Shown here in pieces: positions 32,010 through 41,430 of a stretch of DNA of 60,214 nt. This stretch comes from Candidatus Fermentithermobacillaceae bacterium (lineage in GTDB: Bacteria > Bacillota > Sulfobacillia > Fermentithermobacillales > Fermentithermobacillaceae). Under the pieces are notes generated by a model. It did not search any database. It was not told the DNA's origin and saw nothing but the letters and a program-made list of their open reading frames with translations. The first letter of the stretch is position 1, and each line of letters begins with the position of its first letter. The stretch spans positions 1 to 60,214 of the forward strand of contig DULO01000022.1 of assembly GCA_012840345.1 (NCBI GenBank), in the 5' to 3' direction. Both the position numbers and the translations under genes were made by a program.

Positions 32010-33587
32010 CTATTTCTCCGGCGTTCCGAAGAAGCGGCCTAAGAGCGGGAAGGCCGCCAGGTCTTCCGATCTGACTATCCCGAGCAAGAGAGCGAACACC
32101 CCGTATACTACGGCACCCACGCCGACGGCCGCAAGCGTCGCGACCTTCCAGGACACAAGTACCGACAGGCGCGAATAGGCGAGCACCGCCGCCACAGCCA
32201 TCGCTCCTCCCGCGAGCGGCAGCTTCAGCAGGTCTCGCCAGTTCAGGACCGGCCCCGTATCTCGCATGACGGCCCGGAGGTTTAAGAGTCCGGCGATGCC
32301 GAAGTGGACAGATGTCGCTATCCCGGCTCCCAGTATACCGAGGGAGGGCGTGCCTACCAACACGTATGTGACCACGGCCTTAATCCCTACGGCCCACGCC
32401 AGGTTTACCAACGGCGCCCTGAGCCTGCCGAGCCCGTGGAGAACTCCCGCTGTAACTTGCTGGAGCGCCAAGAACACCACGGCGGGAGTCAGGGTGCGCA
32501 AAATCGGAGCTACTTCCGGCTGAGAGTAAAGCAAAGTGGGAATAGGCTCCGCCAGTACATAAAGCCCAATAGCCGCCGGCACCGCCAGAGCCAGCGTGAG
32601 CGACAATGCCTTCATGACCCTCCTCCGCACCGCGTCCCTGTCTCCTAGGGCCATAGCGGCGCTTATAGAGGGAACCAGGGCCATTTGCAAAGCGGAGGTA
32701 AACAGAGTGGGCAAGTTGAGCAACGGGAACGCCCCCGCTGCCAGGCGCCCGAACTGCCTGGTCGCCTCCTGGGTCTCAAGCCCAATGGACTGCAGCCGTC
32801 CCGGCACGATGGCCAAATCAACAATCTCAGTTATCCCGAAGATAGCGGAGGCCAAGGATATGGGGGCCGCGATGGTGATGATCCTCTTGGTTGTGTCGGA
32901 CCAGAAATCGGAAGCTTCAACCCTTCTTCTCTCGTTAAGCCAAGGTCTAGGTCCGCGGAAGTAAGCGGCAAGCGCCCACATCGCGGCGACAAAAGCGCCG
33001 ACAGACGCCCCCAGAGTCGCCCCGGCCGCCGCCACTTCCAGCCCCCTGGGCAGGAGCATGTTGGCCAAGAAAAGCATGGTCACCAGCCTGCCCACTTGTT
33101 CTACGACTTGGGTCAGCGCGGGGACTTCCATCTTCTCGATACCCTGGAACCACCCTCGAAAAGCCGATAGGACCGCCACTGTGAACAGCGCGGGCGATAA
33201 CGCCCTGATCGAGATGGCCGCCCGCGGGTCGTGGGCCATGTTGTCCGCTATCCAGCCGGCGGAGAAATACAGGATTAGAGTAGAGGCCAGACCGAGGACC
33301 GCCATTAGGGCCAAAGCCACTCTGAAGGCATCGGCCGCTTGAACCCTCTTCCCGAGAGCCCATCTCTCAGCGACCACCTTGGATATGGCTACGTTCAAAC
33401 CCGAGGAGGAAACGGTGAGAAGGATGGTATAGATGGGATAAGCCATCTGATAGAGGCCCATCCCTTCGTCTCCGAGTATCGAGTAGAGGGGAATTCTGTT
33501 CAGAGCTCCGATTAGCTTTACCAGGATCCCGGCGCCCGTCAGGACGAAAGCGCCTTTCAAGAATGTGGAGTCGTCTCTCTTCGTCAT
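32010..33587 (-). CDS. spoVB: Stage V sporulation protein B / lipid flippase of the MOP superfamily
   Basis: A 525-aa membrane protein with about 14 hydrophobic segments. The start LKGAFVLTGAGILVKLIGAL and NRIPLYSILGDEGMGLYQMA is typical of the SpoVB/YabM group. SpoVB proteins are needed for cortex synthesis; relatives such as MurJ flip lipid II. The synteny with yabM (spoVT, then this gene, then mazG) and sequence support this role; the B. subtilis yabM and spoVB are paralogues, so the exact one cannot be told. It starts after a hairpin that ends spoVT. Confidence 0.85.
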   Translation of the reverse strand: MTKRDDSTFLKGAFVLTGAGILVKLIGALNRIPLYSILGDEGMGLYQMAYPIYTILLTVSSSGLNVAISKVVAERWALGKRVQAADAFRVALALMAVLGLASTLILYFSAGWIADNMAHDPRAAISIRALSPALFTVAVLSAFRGWFQGIEKMEVPALTQVVEQVGRLVTMLFLANMLLPRGLEVAAAGATLGASVGAFVAAMWALAAYFRGPRPWLNERRRVEASDFWSDTTKRIITIAAPISLASAIFGITEIVDLAIVPGRLQSIGLETQEATRQFGRLAAGAFPLLNLPTLFTSALQMALVPSISAAMALGDRDAVRRRVMKALSLTLALAVPAAIGLYVLAEPIPTLLYSQPEVAPILRTLTPAVVFLALQQVTAGVLHGLGRLRAPLVNLAWAVGIKAVVTYVLVGTPSLGILGAGIATSVHFGIAGLLNLRAVMRDTGPVLNWRDLLKLPLAGGAMAVAAVLAYSRLSVLVSWKVATLAAVGVGAVVYGVFALLLGIVRSEDLAAFPLLGRFFGTPEK

Positions 33588-33635
33588 TTAGGACCCTTCC
33601 CCGGATTCCTCGCTGGTGTTAAGAAAACCATGAAT

Positions 33636-33661
33636 GAAGGTGGCTTGAATAAGCCACCTTC
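33636..33661 (-). terminator. Hairpin between spoVT and the flippase gene
   Basis: GAAGGTGGCTT and AAGCCACCTTC pair perfectly over 11 bp with a 4-base loop. On the minus strand ATTCATGGTTTTC follows, a weak T-rich tract. It probably ends spoVT transcripts. Confidence 0.65.
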
Positions 33662-33708
33662 CCTTTCCAAATCATGCCTCATCACTGAGATACCGCATGT
33701 TAAAGGTA

Positions 33709-34269
33709 CTATTCTTCCATCTGCTTGGCAAGGAATCCGGCTGCCGTTTCAGCGAGTTTGAGTTCCAGTTCGCCCACTACCTGCCCGGGTTCTCTGGTAC
33801 ATATGATTACGGCGCCTATCGGGTCTCCTTCGGCTATGATAGGAGCGATTACTTCCGATGTGAACTTGCATCCGGTCTCATCGTCGGTAATGCACTCTTT
33901 GCAATAGCGGTCTTCCCCCGGGCGGGTGATGAGGACCGGCTTCCTATCCTCCATGATCCGCTCCACGGCCGAAGATATCCGCTTGTTCAGGAACTCTTTC
34001 TTAGGAGCCCCGGATACCGCGATGATTCCGTCCCTATCAGCGATCATGGCGATGTGCCCAGTTGCTTCTGCTAGTGAGTCGGCGTACTCTTTAGCGAAGT
34101 CCCCTAACTCACCAATGGGTGAGTATTTCTTGAGGATAACTTCACCGTCACGGTCCACGAAGATCTCAAGGGGGTCTCCCTCCCGGATCCTCAGAGTTCG
34201 CCTGATCTCCTTGGGGATTACGACGCGCCCGAGATCATCGATGCGCCGGACAATGCCTGTTGCTTTCAC
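33709..34269 (-). CDS. spoVT: Stage V sporulation regulator SpoVT
   Basis: A 186-aa transcription factor. Residues 1-50 are an AbrB-type swapped-hairpin DNA-binding domain, with GIVRRIDDLGRVVIPKEIRR. Residues of about 55-180 are the GAF-like domain of SpoVT (IAMIADRDGIIAVSGAPKKE, VIAPIIAEGDPIGAVIICTR). SpoVT tunes SigG-dependent genes in the forespore. Conserved cysteines (YCKECITDDETGCKF) are present. The next gene upstream, mfd, ends 69 bases away. The domain closely resembles that of the abrB-like gene at 50424. Confidence 0.97.
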   Translation of the reverse strand: MKATGIVRRIDDLGRVVIPKEIRRTLRIREGDPLEIFVDRDGEVILKKYSPIGELGDFAKEYADSLAEATGHIAMIADRDGIIAVSGAPKKEFLNKRISSAVERIMEDRKPVLITRPGEDRYCKECITDDETGCKFTSEVIAPIIAEGDPIGAVIICTREPGQVVGELELKLAETAAGFLAKQMEE

Positions 34270-34338
34270 GTGTCCACCACCCCCTTTTGACTCCTAAAGC
34301 CCCGTTTCTTTTGCTAGTATATAGGCGTTTTGGAATCG

Positions 34339-37300
34339 TTATTCACCGCCGGTTAGGCGTTTAACAAGGGACAAGGCGGTGTCCAGGGCATCTCCGTCTT
34401 GCTTGGTAAGGGCGAGCTTTAGGAGATTCAGGCGGCGGTCGACCTCCAAACCTGGGAAGTCTTTCTGAAGCGAGGGCAAGCGCTCTCCGGGGAACAAGTG
34501 AGGCACTTCAACTTTAAAACTTAGGTGAGCCCTGCCGAAGGTCAGGTCTTCGCGAACCAGAGTGACTTGAGTGATTCCAAGCTGGCCTGACAAGAGGCGC
34601 AAGTGGGCAACTTTAAGCAGGTTCCGGACAGGCTGCGGAAGGGGCCCGTACCTATCCCGCAACAATTCTTCGGTCTCAACTAGCATCTCGGCATCGGAAG
34701 CCCCCGCTATCCTCTTGTAAAGGGCATAGCGCTCCTTGGGGCTTTCCACATAAGACTCGGGCAGGTAAGCATCGCTCGGAAGGTCAACCGTGGCAAGGAT
34801 GCGTTCCACCTTTTCTTCCTTCTGGCCCTTGAGCGACCTCACGGCTTTCTCCAGCAAGCTGACGTACATCTCATAACCTACCAGCGTCATAAAGCCGTGC
34901 TGCTCTCCGCCAAGCAGGTTTCCGGCTCCCCGTATCTCCATGTCCCGCATAGCCAGCTTGAAACCTGACCCCATCGTGGTGAAATCCCTGAGGGCGTTTA
35001 GCCTCTCCTCCGCCACGTAGGTCATGTTCTTGTCATGCCTGTAGGTAAAGTAGGCGTACGCGATGCGGTTGGAACGTCCCACTCGCCCACGAAGCTGGTA
35101 AAGCTGGGCCAGCCCGAGCCTGTCAGCGTCCTCAACGATAAGCGTATTGACGTTGGGAAGGTCCAGTCCGGATTCGATGATCGTCGTGGATATCAGCACG
35201 TCATACCTGCCCTGCAAAAAGTCCTGCATAGTACGGGAAAGCTCGTGCTCTCTCATCTTGCCGTGGGCCACGGTGATGCGGGCTTCGGGGACCAACGCCT
35301 GCAGGCGCTGGTAGACCCTGGCGATGGAATACACTCTGTTGTAAACGTAAAACACCTGCCCGCCACGGCGAATCTCCCTCCTGATGGCCTGAGCTATGAG
35401 GGACGGGTTGGCGGCGACCACGTAAGTCTCAACCGGAAACCTTCCTTCAGGCGGAGTCTCTATGACGCTGATGTCCCTGAGCCCCGACAAAGCCATGTTC
35501 AAAGTGCGCGGGATGGGAGTCGCGGTCATGGTTAGGACATCGCACGTCTCGCTGATCTCTTTGATACGCTCTTTCTGCGCCACGCCAAACCGGTGCTCTT
35601 CGTCAATGATAAGGAGTCCTACGTCCTTGAACTTCACGTCCTTGCTCAAGAGACGGTGAGTACCGATGATGATATCTACCGCCCCGGCCTCGAGGTCTCT
35701 GATTATCCTCTTCTGCTCCGCCGGGGAACGGAAACGGCTTAAGCACTGGATCGTGACCGGGTAGTCTGAAAACCGGCGCGTAAAAGTGGCATAGTGCTGC
35801 TCAGCAAGTATGGTTGTGGGGACCAGGACGACGACCTGTTTTCCGTCCATGACTGCCTTAAAGGCACACCTCATGGCTACCTCTGTTTTCCCGTACCCAA
35901 CGTCGCCGCAAAGGAGCCTATCCATGGGCACCGTAGACTCCATGTCAGCCTTGATCTCCATAGTGGCGCGGGCTTGGTCTTCGGTGTCCTCATACTCAAA
36001 AGCGTCCTCAAACTGGCGCTGCCAAGGGGTGTCAGGCGAAAACGCGAACCCCCGTCTGGACTTGCGCTTTGCCTCGAGGACCAAAAGTTTGCGAGCCAAG
36101 TCCTCGACGGAGCTTTTGACCCGCGCTTTAATCCGTTGCCAGTCTCCTGTGCCAAGCTTTTGAAGGGTCGGAGGCCTGCCTTCAGGGCCAACATACCGTT
36201 CGACCATATCTACCTGGTCTATGGGAACGTAGAGGGCGTCTGTGCCGGCGTACCGGAGGTGGAGGTAGTCGCGGGTTACTCCGTTCACCGTCATGGTCTT
36301 TAATCCCATGAACTGACCGACGCCGTGTGTCGCGTGGACCACGTAGTCCCCAGGTGAAAGCTCCCGCCAGTCCAAGGTGGGCCGGGACTTCTTGACTCGC
36401 TTCTGGCGAACCACGGTCCGTCCATAGATCTCTGTTTCCGTAAAAACGGCGAGGTTCAGCGATTCGCAGTTAAAGCCGTTTTCGCCGCTGCCCAAGGAGA
36501 GCGTAACCATGCCTTCTTGGGGATGCTCCACAATAGAATCCAAAGCGAGAGCCCATATCTCTTGGCGCTCCAACCATTTGGCCAAGAGACCTTGGCGGTC
36601 TTTGTTCCCCGCGAGGACTACTACGCGCTTTCTTTGGGACAAGAGGTCTTTGAGTTCTGTCGCCAGATCCGCCCAACGGCCGCTAAAACCCACTTGAGTC
36701 GTTGTGTCCGACTCGACCATGTCGCCAAGCCCAACGGCGATATCCATTCGCGGTATCAGGCTCAGCAAGAGATGGCTCTTGCGCAAAATGCCGGTTACGT
36801 GTCCCGAGGGGAAGTATACTGCCGCTTCTTCCCTTCCCATGGTTCCCGCCACCATGCGGGCCGAAGCGATTTCAGCTCCAATCTTCTCAAACTCTACTAC
36901 CGCGTCCCTGCAGCGTTCAAAGCTGTCTACTATCAGAAGACCGTCTTTCCCGATGTAGTCCAGAATCGTGCCGCTGTCGTCGGCTTCGTCCCCTTGATCC
37001 TGCCCCAAAACCCGGTGCTGGATATGGTCGAGAGCGGGAGTTAAAAAGATCTCTTCCACCGGCTCGGCCGAGACTTGAGTCTCAGGATCGAAAGCGCGGA
37101 TGGATTCCACCTCGTCGAAGGCGAACTCCAGCCGGTAGGGAACTTCTGAGGAAGGTGGGAAGACGTCCAGGATACCGCCTCTAAGAGCCACCTGGCCTTT
37201 GGCCTCGACCGAAAACTCCCGTTCATAACCGAGGCCGACCAGTTCCCTAATCAACTCGTCCGGAGAAAGCGGCGTCCCCAACCGGATGGTCCTGCAGCCT

Positions 37301-37719
37301 CCGACGAAACGCTCCTTGGGCATGAGCTTCCTGACCAACGCGGTAGCCGGCATTACAACCAGCAGATTCTCGTTCTGAGGGAAGGCCAGCCTGGCCAGAG
37401 CGCTTATTCGCATCCAAAGAGACTCCTGATTTCCGTGAGTCTCAAAGGGCATGACCTCACGCGCCGGGAACAACACTACTTTGTCGGGTCCCAGGAGGTC
37501 CGATAGGTCTCTCTTCGCGGTTACAGCCTCATCGGGGTTGGACATCACCAACACCCCGGGACGGTTTAGGCGGTGAACCACAGACGCGACGGTGGCGATT
37601 TTGGCGTAGCCTTGCGCTCCGGTGAAGAGCACGGGTGTTTTTCCCACCGAAATATCATCTATGGTCCGACGAAGCCCGGGGCTCCGGGAGAGGATGTCCA
37701 ATAAACCGGGGTGAGACAT
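34339..37719 (-). CDS. mfd: Transcription-repair coupling factor Mfd
   Basis: A 1126-aa protein, the normal length. It removes stalled RNA polymerase and recruits UvrA. The N-terminal UvrB-like module (with LRGGILDVFPPSSEVPYRLE), the RNA-polymerase-interaction domain (SPGDYVVHATHGVGQFMGLK), and the RecG-like translocase with Walker A GDVGYGKTEVA, DEEH in LLIIDEEHRFGV and the motif VI region QLRGRVGRSNRIAYAY follow in that order; the TRCF C-terminal domain is complete. pth starts upstream with a 5-base gap. The fin gene of B. subtilis, found between pth and mfd, is absent. Confidence 0.97.
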   Translation of the reverse strand: MSHPGLLDILSRSPGLRRTIDDISVGKTPVLFTGAQGYAKIATVASVVHRLNRPGVLVMSNPDEAVTAKRDLSDLLGPDKVVLFPAREVMPFETHGNQESLWMRISALARLAFPQNENLLVVMPATALVRKLMPKERFVGGCRTIRLGTPLSPDELIRELVGLGYEREFSVEAKGQVALRGGILDVFPPSSEVPYRLEFAFDEVESIRAFDPETQVSAEPVEEIFLTPALDHIQHRVLGQDQGDEADDSGTILDYIGKDGLLIVDSFERCRDAVVEFEKIGAEIASARMVAGTMGREEAAVYFPSGHVTGILRKSHLLLSLIPRMDIAVGLGDMVESDTTTQVGFSGRWADLATELKDLLSQRKRVVVLAGNKDRQGLLAKWLERQEIWALALDSIVEHPQEGMVTLSLGSGENGFNCESLNLAVFTETEIYGRTVVRQKRVKKSRPTLDWRELSPGDYVVHATHGVGQFMGLKTMTVNGVTRDYLHLRYAGTDALYVPIDQVDMVERYVGPEGRPPTLQKLGTGDWQRIKARVKSSVEDLARKLLVLEAKRKSRRGFAFSPDTPWQRQFEDAFEYEDTEDQARATMEIKADMESTVPMDRLLCGDVGYGKTEVAMRCAFKAVMDGKQVVVLVPTTILAEQHYATFTRRFSDYPVTIQCLSRFRSPAEQKRIIRDLEAGAVDIIIGTHRLLSKDVKFKDVGLLIIDEEHRFGVAQKERIKEISETCDVLTMTATPIPRTLNMALSGLRDISVIETPPEGRFPVETYVVAANPSLIAQAIRREIRRGGQVFYVYNRVYSIARVYQRLQALVPEARITVAHGKMREHELSRTMQDFLQGRYDVLISTTIIESGLDLPNVNTLIVEDADRLGLAQLYQLRGRVGRSNRIAYAYFTYRHDKNMTYVAEERLNALRDFTTMGSGFKLAMRDMEIRGAGNLLGGEQHGFMTLVGYEMYVSLLEKAVRSLKGQKEEKVERILATVDLPSDAYLPESYVESPKERYALYKRIAGASDAEMLVETEELLRDRYGPLPQPVRNLLKVAHLRLLSGQLGITQVTLVREDLTFGRAHLSFKVEVPHLFPGERLPSLQKDFPGLEVDRRLNLLKLALTKQDGDALDTALSLVKRLTGGE

Positions 37720-37724
37720 TGAGA

Positions 37725-38324
37725 CTACTTACCTCCGCTGTCTTCTATGACCTCTCTGCCGTTGTATTCTGACATGGCGGCTTCGATACCCTTGGCGAAT
37801 ACTTGTATGGCGGCATCCGCCGCAAGGCCAATGATGTCCGCAAGGTAAGTCAACTCTTGAGGAGAAAAAGGTTGAAGCACATGGTCGATGACGTCGTCGC
37901 CTTCCGGTGGCCGTCCGATACCGACCTTGAGGCGCATGAACTCGCCTGTGCCGAGGTGGGAAATGATCGACTCGATGCCCCTGTGCCCCCCGGAACTGCC
38001 GCCGCGCTTTAGGCGGATCTTCCCGAACGGCAAATCCATGTCATCGTGGATAATCAATAGTTCGGAAACGGTGAAGCGGTATCTGGATACGGCCTCGGCA
38101 ACCGCCAAGCCGGAAGCGTTCATGTAAGTACCGGGCCTTACGAGGACCATAGGAACATTATCGCCGCCGGCGGAGATGACTCCCTCCGCAATGTCGAAAA
38201 AACCTGACTCAGCAAACTTGGCCCCCATCCTGCGGGCCAACTCTGCCAATACCATGTACCCGGCATTATGCCGGGTACATGTATACTTGCGTCCTGGGTT
38301 CCCAAGTCCGATTACGCAGTTCAT
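37725..38324 (-). CDS. pth: Peptidyl-tRNA hydrolase
   Basis: A 199-aa enzyme that releases peptides from tRNAs that drop off the ribosome. It begins with the family motif VIGLGNPGRKYTCTRHNAGY, with the catalytic histidine in RHNAGY, and includes LIIHDDMDLPFGKIRLKRGG and GGHRGIESI. The C-terminal part is slightly longer than usual. It lies 5 bases upstream of mfd, so the two genes should be one transcript. A hairpin lies between it and rplY. Confidence 0.96.
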   Translation of the reverse strand: MNCVIGLGNPGRKYTCTRHNAGYMVLAELARRMGAKFAESGFFDIAEGVISAGGDNVPMVLVRPGTYMNASGLAVAEAVSRYRFTVSELLIIHDDMDLPFGKIRLKRGGSSGGHRGIESIISHLGTGEFMRLKVGIGRPPEGDDVIDHVLQPFSPQELTYLADIIGLAADAAIQVFAKGIEAAMSEYNGREVIEDSGGK

Positions 38325-38363
38325 CCGCTCGCCGCGCCCATCCTCTTCACGTAGCGCAAAACC

Positions 38364-38391
38364 GTGAGGAGCAGGGTTGCCGCAACCTCAC
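38364..38391 (-). terminator. Hairpin between rplY and pth
   Basis: GTGAGG and CCTCAC arms, with an inner TTGCGGCAA stem-loop, are followed on the minus strand by GGTTTTG. This is a weak terminator or attenuator just after the rplY stop codon. Confidence 0.45.
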
Positions 38392-38396
38392 AGAAC

Positions 38397-39017
38397 CTAT
38401 CTATCAGATTCCGGCTTGCCCTCGTCAGCCGAAGCCTCTTCACCGGCTTCCTCGGCCTCTTGCTCGACCGACTTAGGCGCCAAAGCCACCACTAACACCT
38501 CAGCCGGGGAGGTAACCAGCCTCACGCTCTTGGGGATGGCTAGGTCGCCTGCAGTTATGGATTCGCCCGGCTGGAGATTAGCCACGTCGATCTCGAAAAC
38601 CGCGGGTATGTCATTGGGAAGGCACTCAACGGTGACCTCCCTGGCCTGCCTCTGAAGCAGGAATCCGCGCTTCTCCAAGGACTCCTCGCCCTTTACTTCC
38701 ACGGCGACTTCTGTCTTGACTTTATCGGTCATGGAAATCTTGTGAAGGTCTATGTGGAGTACCTTCCCCGTCATGGGATCGTATCTTACGTCCTGTACCA
38801 TGACACTGCCCTCAAACGGAGGTTCTTCCACTACCAGGTTGTGGACGTGGGCTCGGGAGTGCCTTAGAAGCTCCTTGACTCCCTCTTGGTCCAACGAAAT
38901 GGCCATGGGTTCTATTGACTTCCCGTATACAACCGCCGGAACAAGACCGGCCCTGCGGCATGCCTTGGCGGCAGCCTTGCCTGTCCCTCTGCGAGTCGCT
39001 CTAACGGCCGCTTCCAT
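38397..39017 (-). CDS. rplY: Ribosomal protein bL25 (Ctc/TL5 type)
   Basis: A 206-aa two-domain L25. The N-terminal 5S-rRNA-binding domain has GLVPAVVYGKSIEPMAISLD and SVMVQDVRYDPMTGKVLHID, and the C-terminal beta domain runs from VEVKGEESLEKRGFLLQRQA on. A Glu/Ala-rich tail ends the protein. The ATG at 39017 is preferred over the GTG at 39029, which overlaps the AAAGGG site. ctc next to prs and pth is the conserved order in Bacillota. It is part of the general stress response in B. subtilis. Confidence 0.95.
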   Translation of the reverse strand: MEAAVRATRRGTGKAAAKACRRAGLVPAVVYGKSIEPMAISLDQEGVKELLRHSRAHVHNLVVEEPPFEGSVMVQDVRYDPMTGKVLHIDLHKISMTDKVKTEVAVEVKGEESLEKRGFLLQRQAREVTVECLPNDIPAVFEIDVANLQPGESITAGDLAIPKSVRLVTSPAEVLVVALAPKSVEQEAEEAGEEASADEGKPESDR

Positions 39018-39037
39018 GAAACAGATCACCCTTTCAG

Positions 39038-39985
39038 TTACCTGAACATCTCAGATATCGAGCGTCCTTCGTGAATCCTCACAATTGCGTCTCCAAGCAG
39101 ATGCGCCACAGATAATACTTTTACCAAAGGACGCGCTCTGTCATCAACCGGAATCGTATCTGTGACGACTAGCTCGAGGAACTTCGCTTGACTGATGTTT
39201 TCCAAGGCGCTGCCGGAAAACACGGGATGAGTGGCGCAAGCCATTACATCTTTGGCCCCCATCTTCCTCAAAGCTTTGACCGCGGACAGGAGGCTTCCGC
39301 CCGTATCGATCATATCGTCAAGAAGGATACACGTGCGTCCTCCCACTTTGCCGACAATGTTCATAACCTCGGCCACGTTGGGCTCGGGCCTTCTCTTGTC
39401 AATGAAAGCCATGGGGAGGTTTAGGAGTTCGGCCATATCCCTTGCCCTGGGGATGGCCCCGGCGTCGGGAGCTACTACGACGTGGTCCTTAACGTCCTTT
39501 CCCTTGAGGTATTGCGCCAGGAGGCGCACAGCGGTCAGATGGTCCACAGGGATGTCGAAAAACCCTTGAATCTGGTTGGCGTGAAGGTCTATGGTCAACA
39601 CCCTGTCAACACCGGCCGTAACCATCAGGTTTGCCACCAGCTTGGCCGTAATCGGCTCACGTCCTCTGGTCTTTCGGTCTTGACGCGCGTAACCGTAGAA
39701 CGGAACAACCGCCGTGATCCGGTCAGCCGAAGCCCGCCTCAGAGCGTCCACCATGATCAGGAGTTCCATCAGGTTGTTGTTCGTCGGCGCGCATGTTGAC
39801 TGGATAACGAAGGTATCCGAACCTCTGACGTTCTCGTTGATGATGACCTTGACCTCGCCATCGGAGAAAGTACTGACTTCGCTTTTCCCCAACGGTATGC
39901 CAATATGGTCGCAAACATCCTGAGCCAACTGCCGACTGGCGTTTCCACAGAAAATCTGCAGTCTCTTATCACCGTACGGTGACAT
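39038..39985 (-). CDS. prs: Ribose-phosphate pyrophosphokinase (PRPP synthetase)
   Basis: A 315-aa enzyme, the normal length. Prs makes PRPP for purine, pyrimidine, His and Trp synthesis. Visible motifs are SDGEVKVIINENVRGSD, VVPFYGYARQDRKTRGREPI, DLHANQIQGFFDIPVDHL, and the PRPP loop CILLDDMIDTGGS. A short GGGGAGG site is before the ATG. It is located between glmU and rplY, as in B. subtilis. Confidence 0.97.
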   Translation of the reverse strand: MSPYGDKRLQIFCGNASRQLAQDVCDHIGIPLGKSEVSTFSDGEVKVIINENVRGSDTFVIQSTCAPTNNNLMELLIMVDALRRASADRITAVVPFYGYARQDRKTRGREPITAKLVANLMVTAGVDRVLTIDLHANQIQGFFDIPVDHLTAVRLLAQYLKGKDVKDHVVVAPDAGAIPRARDMAELLNLPMAFIDKRRPEPNVAEVMNIVGKVGGRTCILLDDMIDTGGSLLSAVKALRKMGAKDVMACATHPVFSGSALENISQAKFLELVVTDTIPVDDRARPLVKVLSVAHLLGDAIVRIHEGRSISEMFR

Positions 39986-40006
39986 CTGAACGCTACCTCC
40001 CCTGGC

Positions 40007-41407
40007 CTAGTTCTGTTTTCTTCTGTCTACCCATCCCTCTTTGACCACCTGTCGCTCCCTGGCTATAGCCAAAGACCTTTCAGGAACGTCGTCGGTAATG
40101 GTAGACCCGGCTGCGATATAGGCGCCCTTGCCTATGGTGACGGGTGCTATTAGGTTGGCGTTACATCCGATGAAAGCGCCGTCTTGGATGATGGTACGGA
40201 ACTTGCGGATTCCGTCGTAGTTGACGGTGACCGTGCCCGCGCCAATGTTCACACCTTGACCTACATCGGAATCGCCTAAGTAGGAATGGTGATGAACCTT
40301 GGTGCCGCTCCCGATAACAGAGTTCTTTATCTCGGCGAAGTTGCCCACAAGCACGTTTTTCTCTAGGGTTGTGTTGGGACGTATGTGAGAAAAGGGCCCG
40401 ATCTGGACTTCCTCACCGACATCCGAGTTCTCCACGACAGACATCCACACTTTGCTGCCGCGGCCCACCTTTGTATCAAAGAGTTCCGTTCCGGGACCGA
40501 TTACGCAATCCTCGGCTATGGAAGTCTCCCCGCGAAGGTACGTGTTTGGCTCAAGCACCGTTCCTGGGCCCACTTTCACCCCGAAATCCACATAGGTCGA
40601 CTCAGGATCTCTCACGGTCACCCCCGAGATGGCTAAGTCTCTCAGAATACTTTCCCGCTTAATGCTTTCCGCTGCGGCAAGTTCCCAACGGTCGTTTATC
40701 CCTTGCACCAGCGAGAAATCATCGCAGTAGAAACCGTTCACCGGCAAGCCAGCCTCTGATGCCAATCTGATTATGTCGGTTAGGTAGTACTCGCCTTTGG
40801 CGTTGTTGTTGTCTACGCGTTCGAGCAGGCTATACAACAAAGAAGCCCGGCAATAATAGATGCCGGCGTTAACTTCAGAGAGGTGCCGCTCCTCGGGCCT
40901 AAGGTCTCTGGCCTCAACAATTCTCACGACATGACCTTCGTCGTTTCGCACTATTCTCCCATAGGGTCCGGGATCCTGGGGTGTGGCGGTCATGACCGAG
41001 ATTGGAGCGCCGCTTCTCTCATGGCTTTGGACGAAACGCAGTAGGAGGTCTCCGGTGACAAGCGGCGTGTCGCCGTACATGATCAGGACGTCTGGGTCGC
41101 CTTCGGGCAACGACTCTCTCGCGGACATCACCGCGTGGGCCGTGCCCAATCGTTGATGCTGCCAAGCAAATCTCACCGTATCCTGAGCGCCGGGCCAAGC
41201 GCGGAGTATGGTGTCTTTGACTTCCTCACCTTTATGTCCGACAACAACAACTATCCGTTCAGGGCCAAGACTTCCGGCGGCGTCAAGGACATAGTCCACC
41301 ATGGGGCGCCCGCATATGGGGAACAGAACTTTGTGGAGGCTCGACTTCATACGTGTGCCTTCACCGGCGGCCAGTACGATCACGGCGGTTCCGGTCGCTC
41401 TCTGCAT
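40007..41407 (-). CDS. glmU: Bifunctional GlmU (GlcN-1-P acetyltransferase / GlcNAc-1-P uridylyltransferase)
   Basis: A 466-aa protein that makes UDP-GlcNAc for peptidoglycan and other wall polymers. The N-terminal uridylyltransferase has VLAAGEGTRMKSSLHK, and IMYGDTPLVT with the metal-binding aspartate. From about residue 250 a left-handed beta-helix of hexapeptide repeats forms the acetyltransferase (IGPFSHIRPNTTLEKNVLVG, NIGAGTVTVNYDG, PVTIGKGAYIAAGSTI). A TATAAT lies on the minus strand at 41425-41430, just upstream, but no good -35 was found. Confidence 0.97.
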   Translation of the reverse strand: MQRATGTAVIVLAAGEGTRMKSSLHKVLFPICGRPMVDYVLDAAGSLGPERIVVVVGHKGEEVKDTILRAWPGAQDTVRFAWQHQRLGTAHAVMSARESLPEGDPDVLIMYGDTPLVTGDLLLRFVQSHERSGAPISVMTATPQDPGPYGRIVRNDEGHVVRIVEARDLRPEERHLSEVNAGIYYCRASLLYSLLERVDNNNAKGEYYLTDIIRLASEAGLPVNGFYCDDFSLVQGINDRWELAAAESIKRESILRDLAISGVTVRDPESTYVDFGVKVGPGTVLEPNTYLRGETSIAEDCVIGPGTELFDTKVGRGSKVWMSVVENSDVGEEVQIGPFSHIRPNTTLEKNVLVGNFAEIKNSVIGSGTKVHHHSYLGDSDVGQGVNIGAGTVTVNYDGIRKFRTIIQDGAFIGCNANLIAPVTIGKGAYIAAGSTITDDVPERSLAIARERQVVKEGWVDRRKQN

Positions 41408-41430
41408 TTCATATCACCCCAGGCATTATA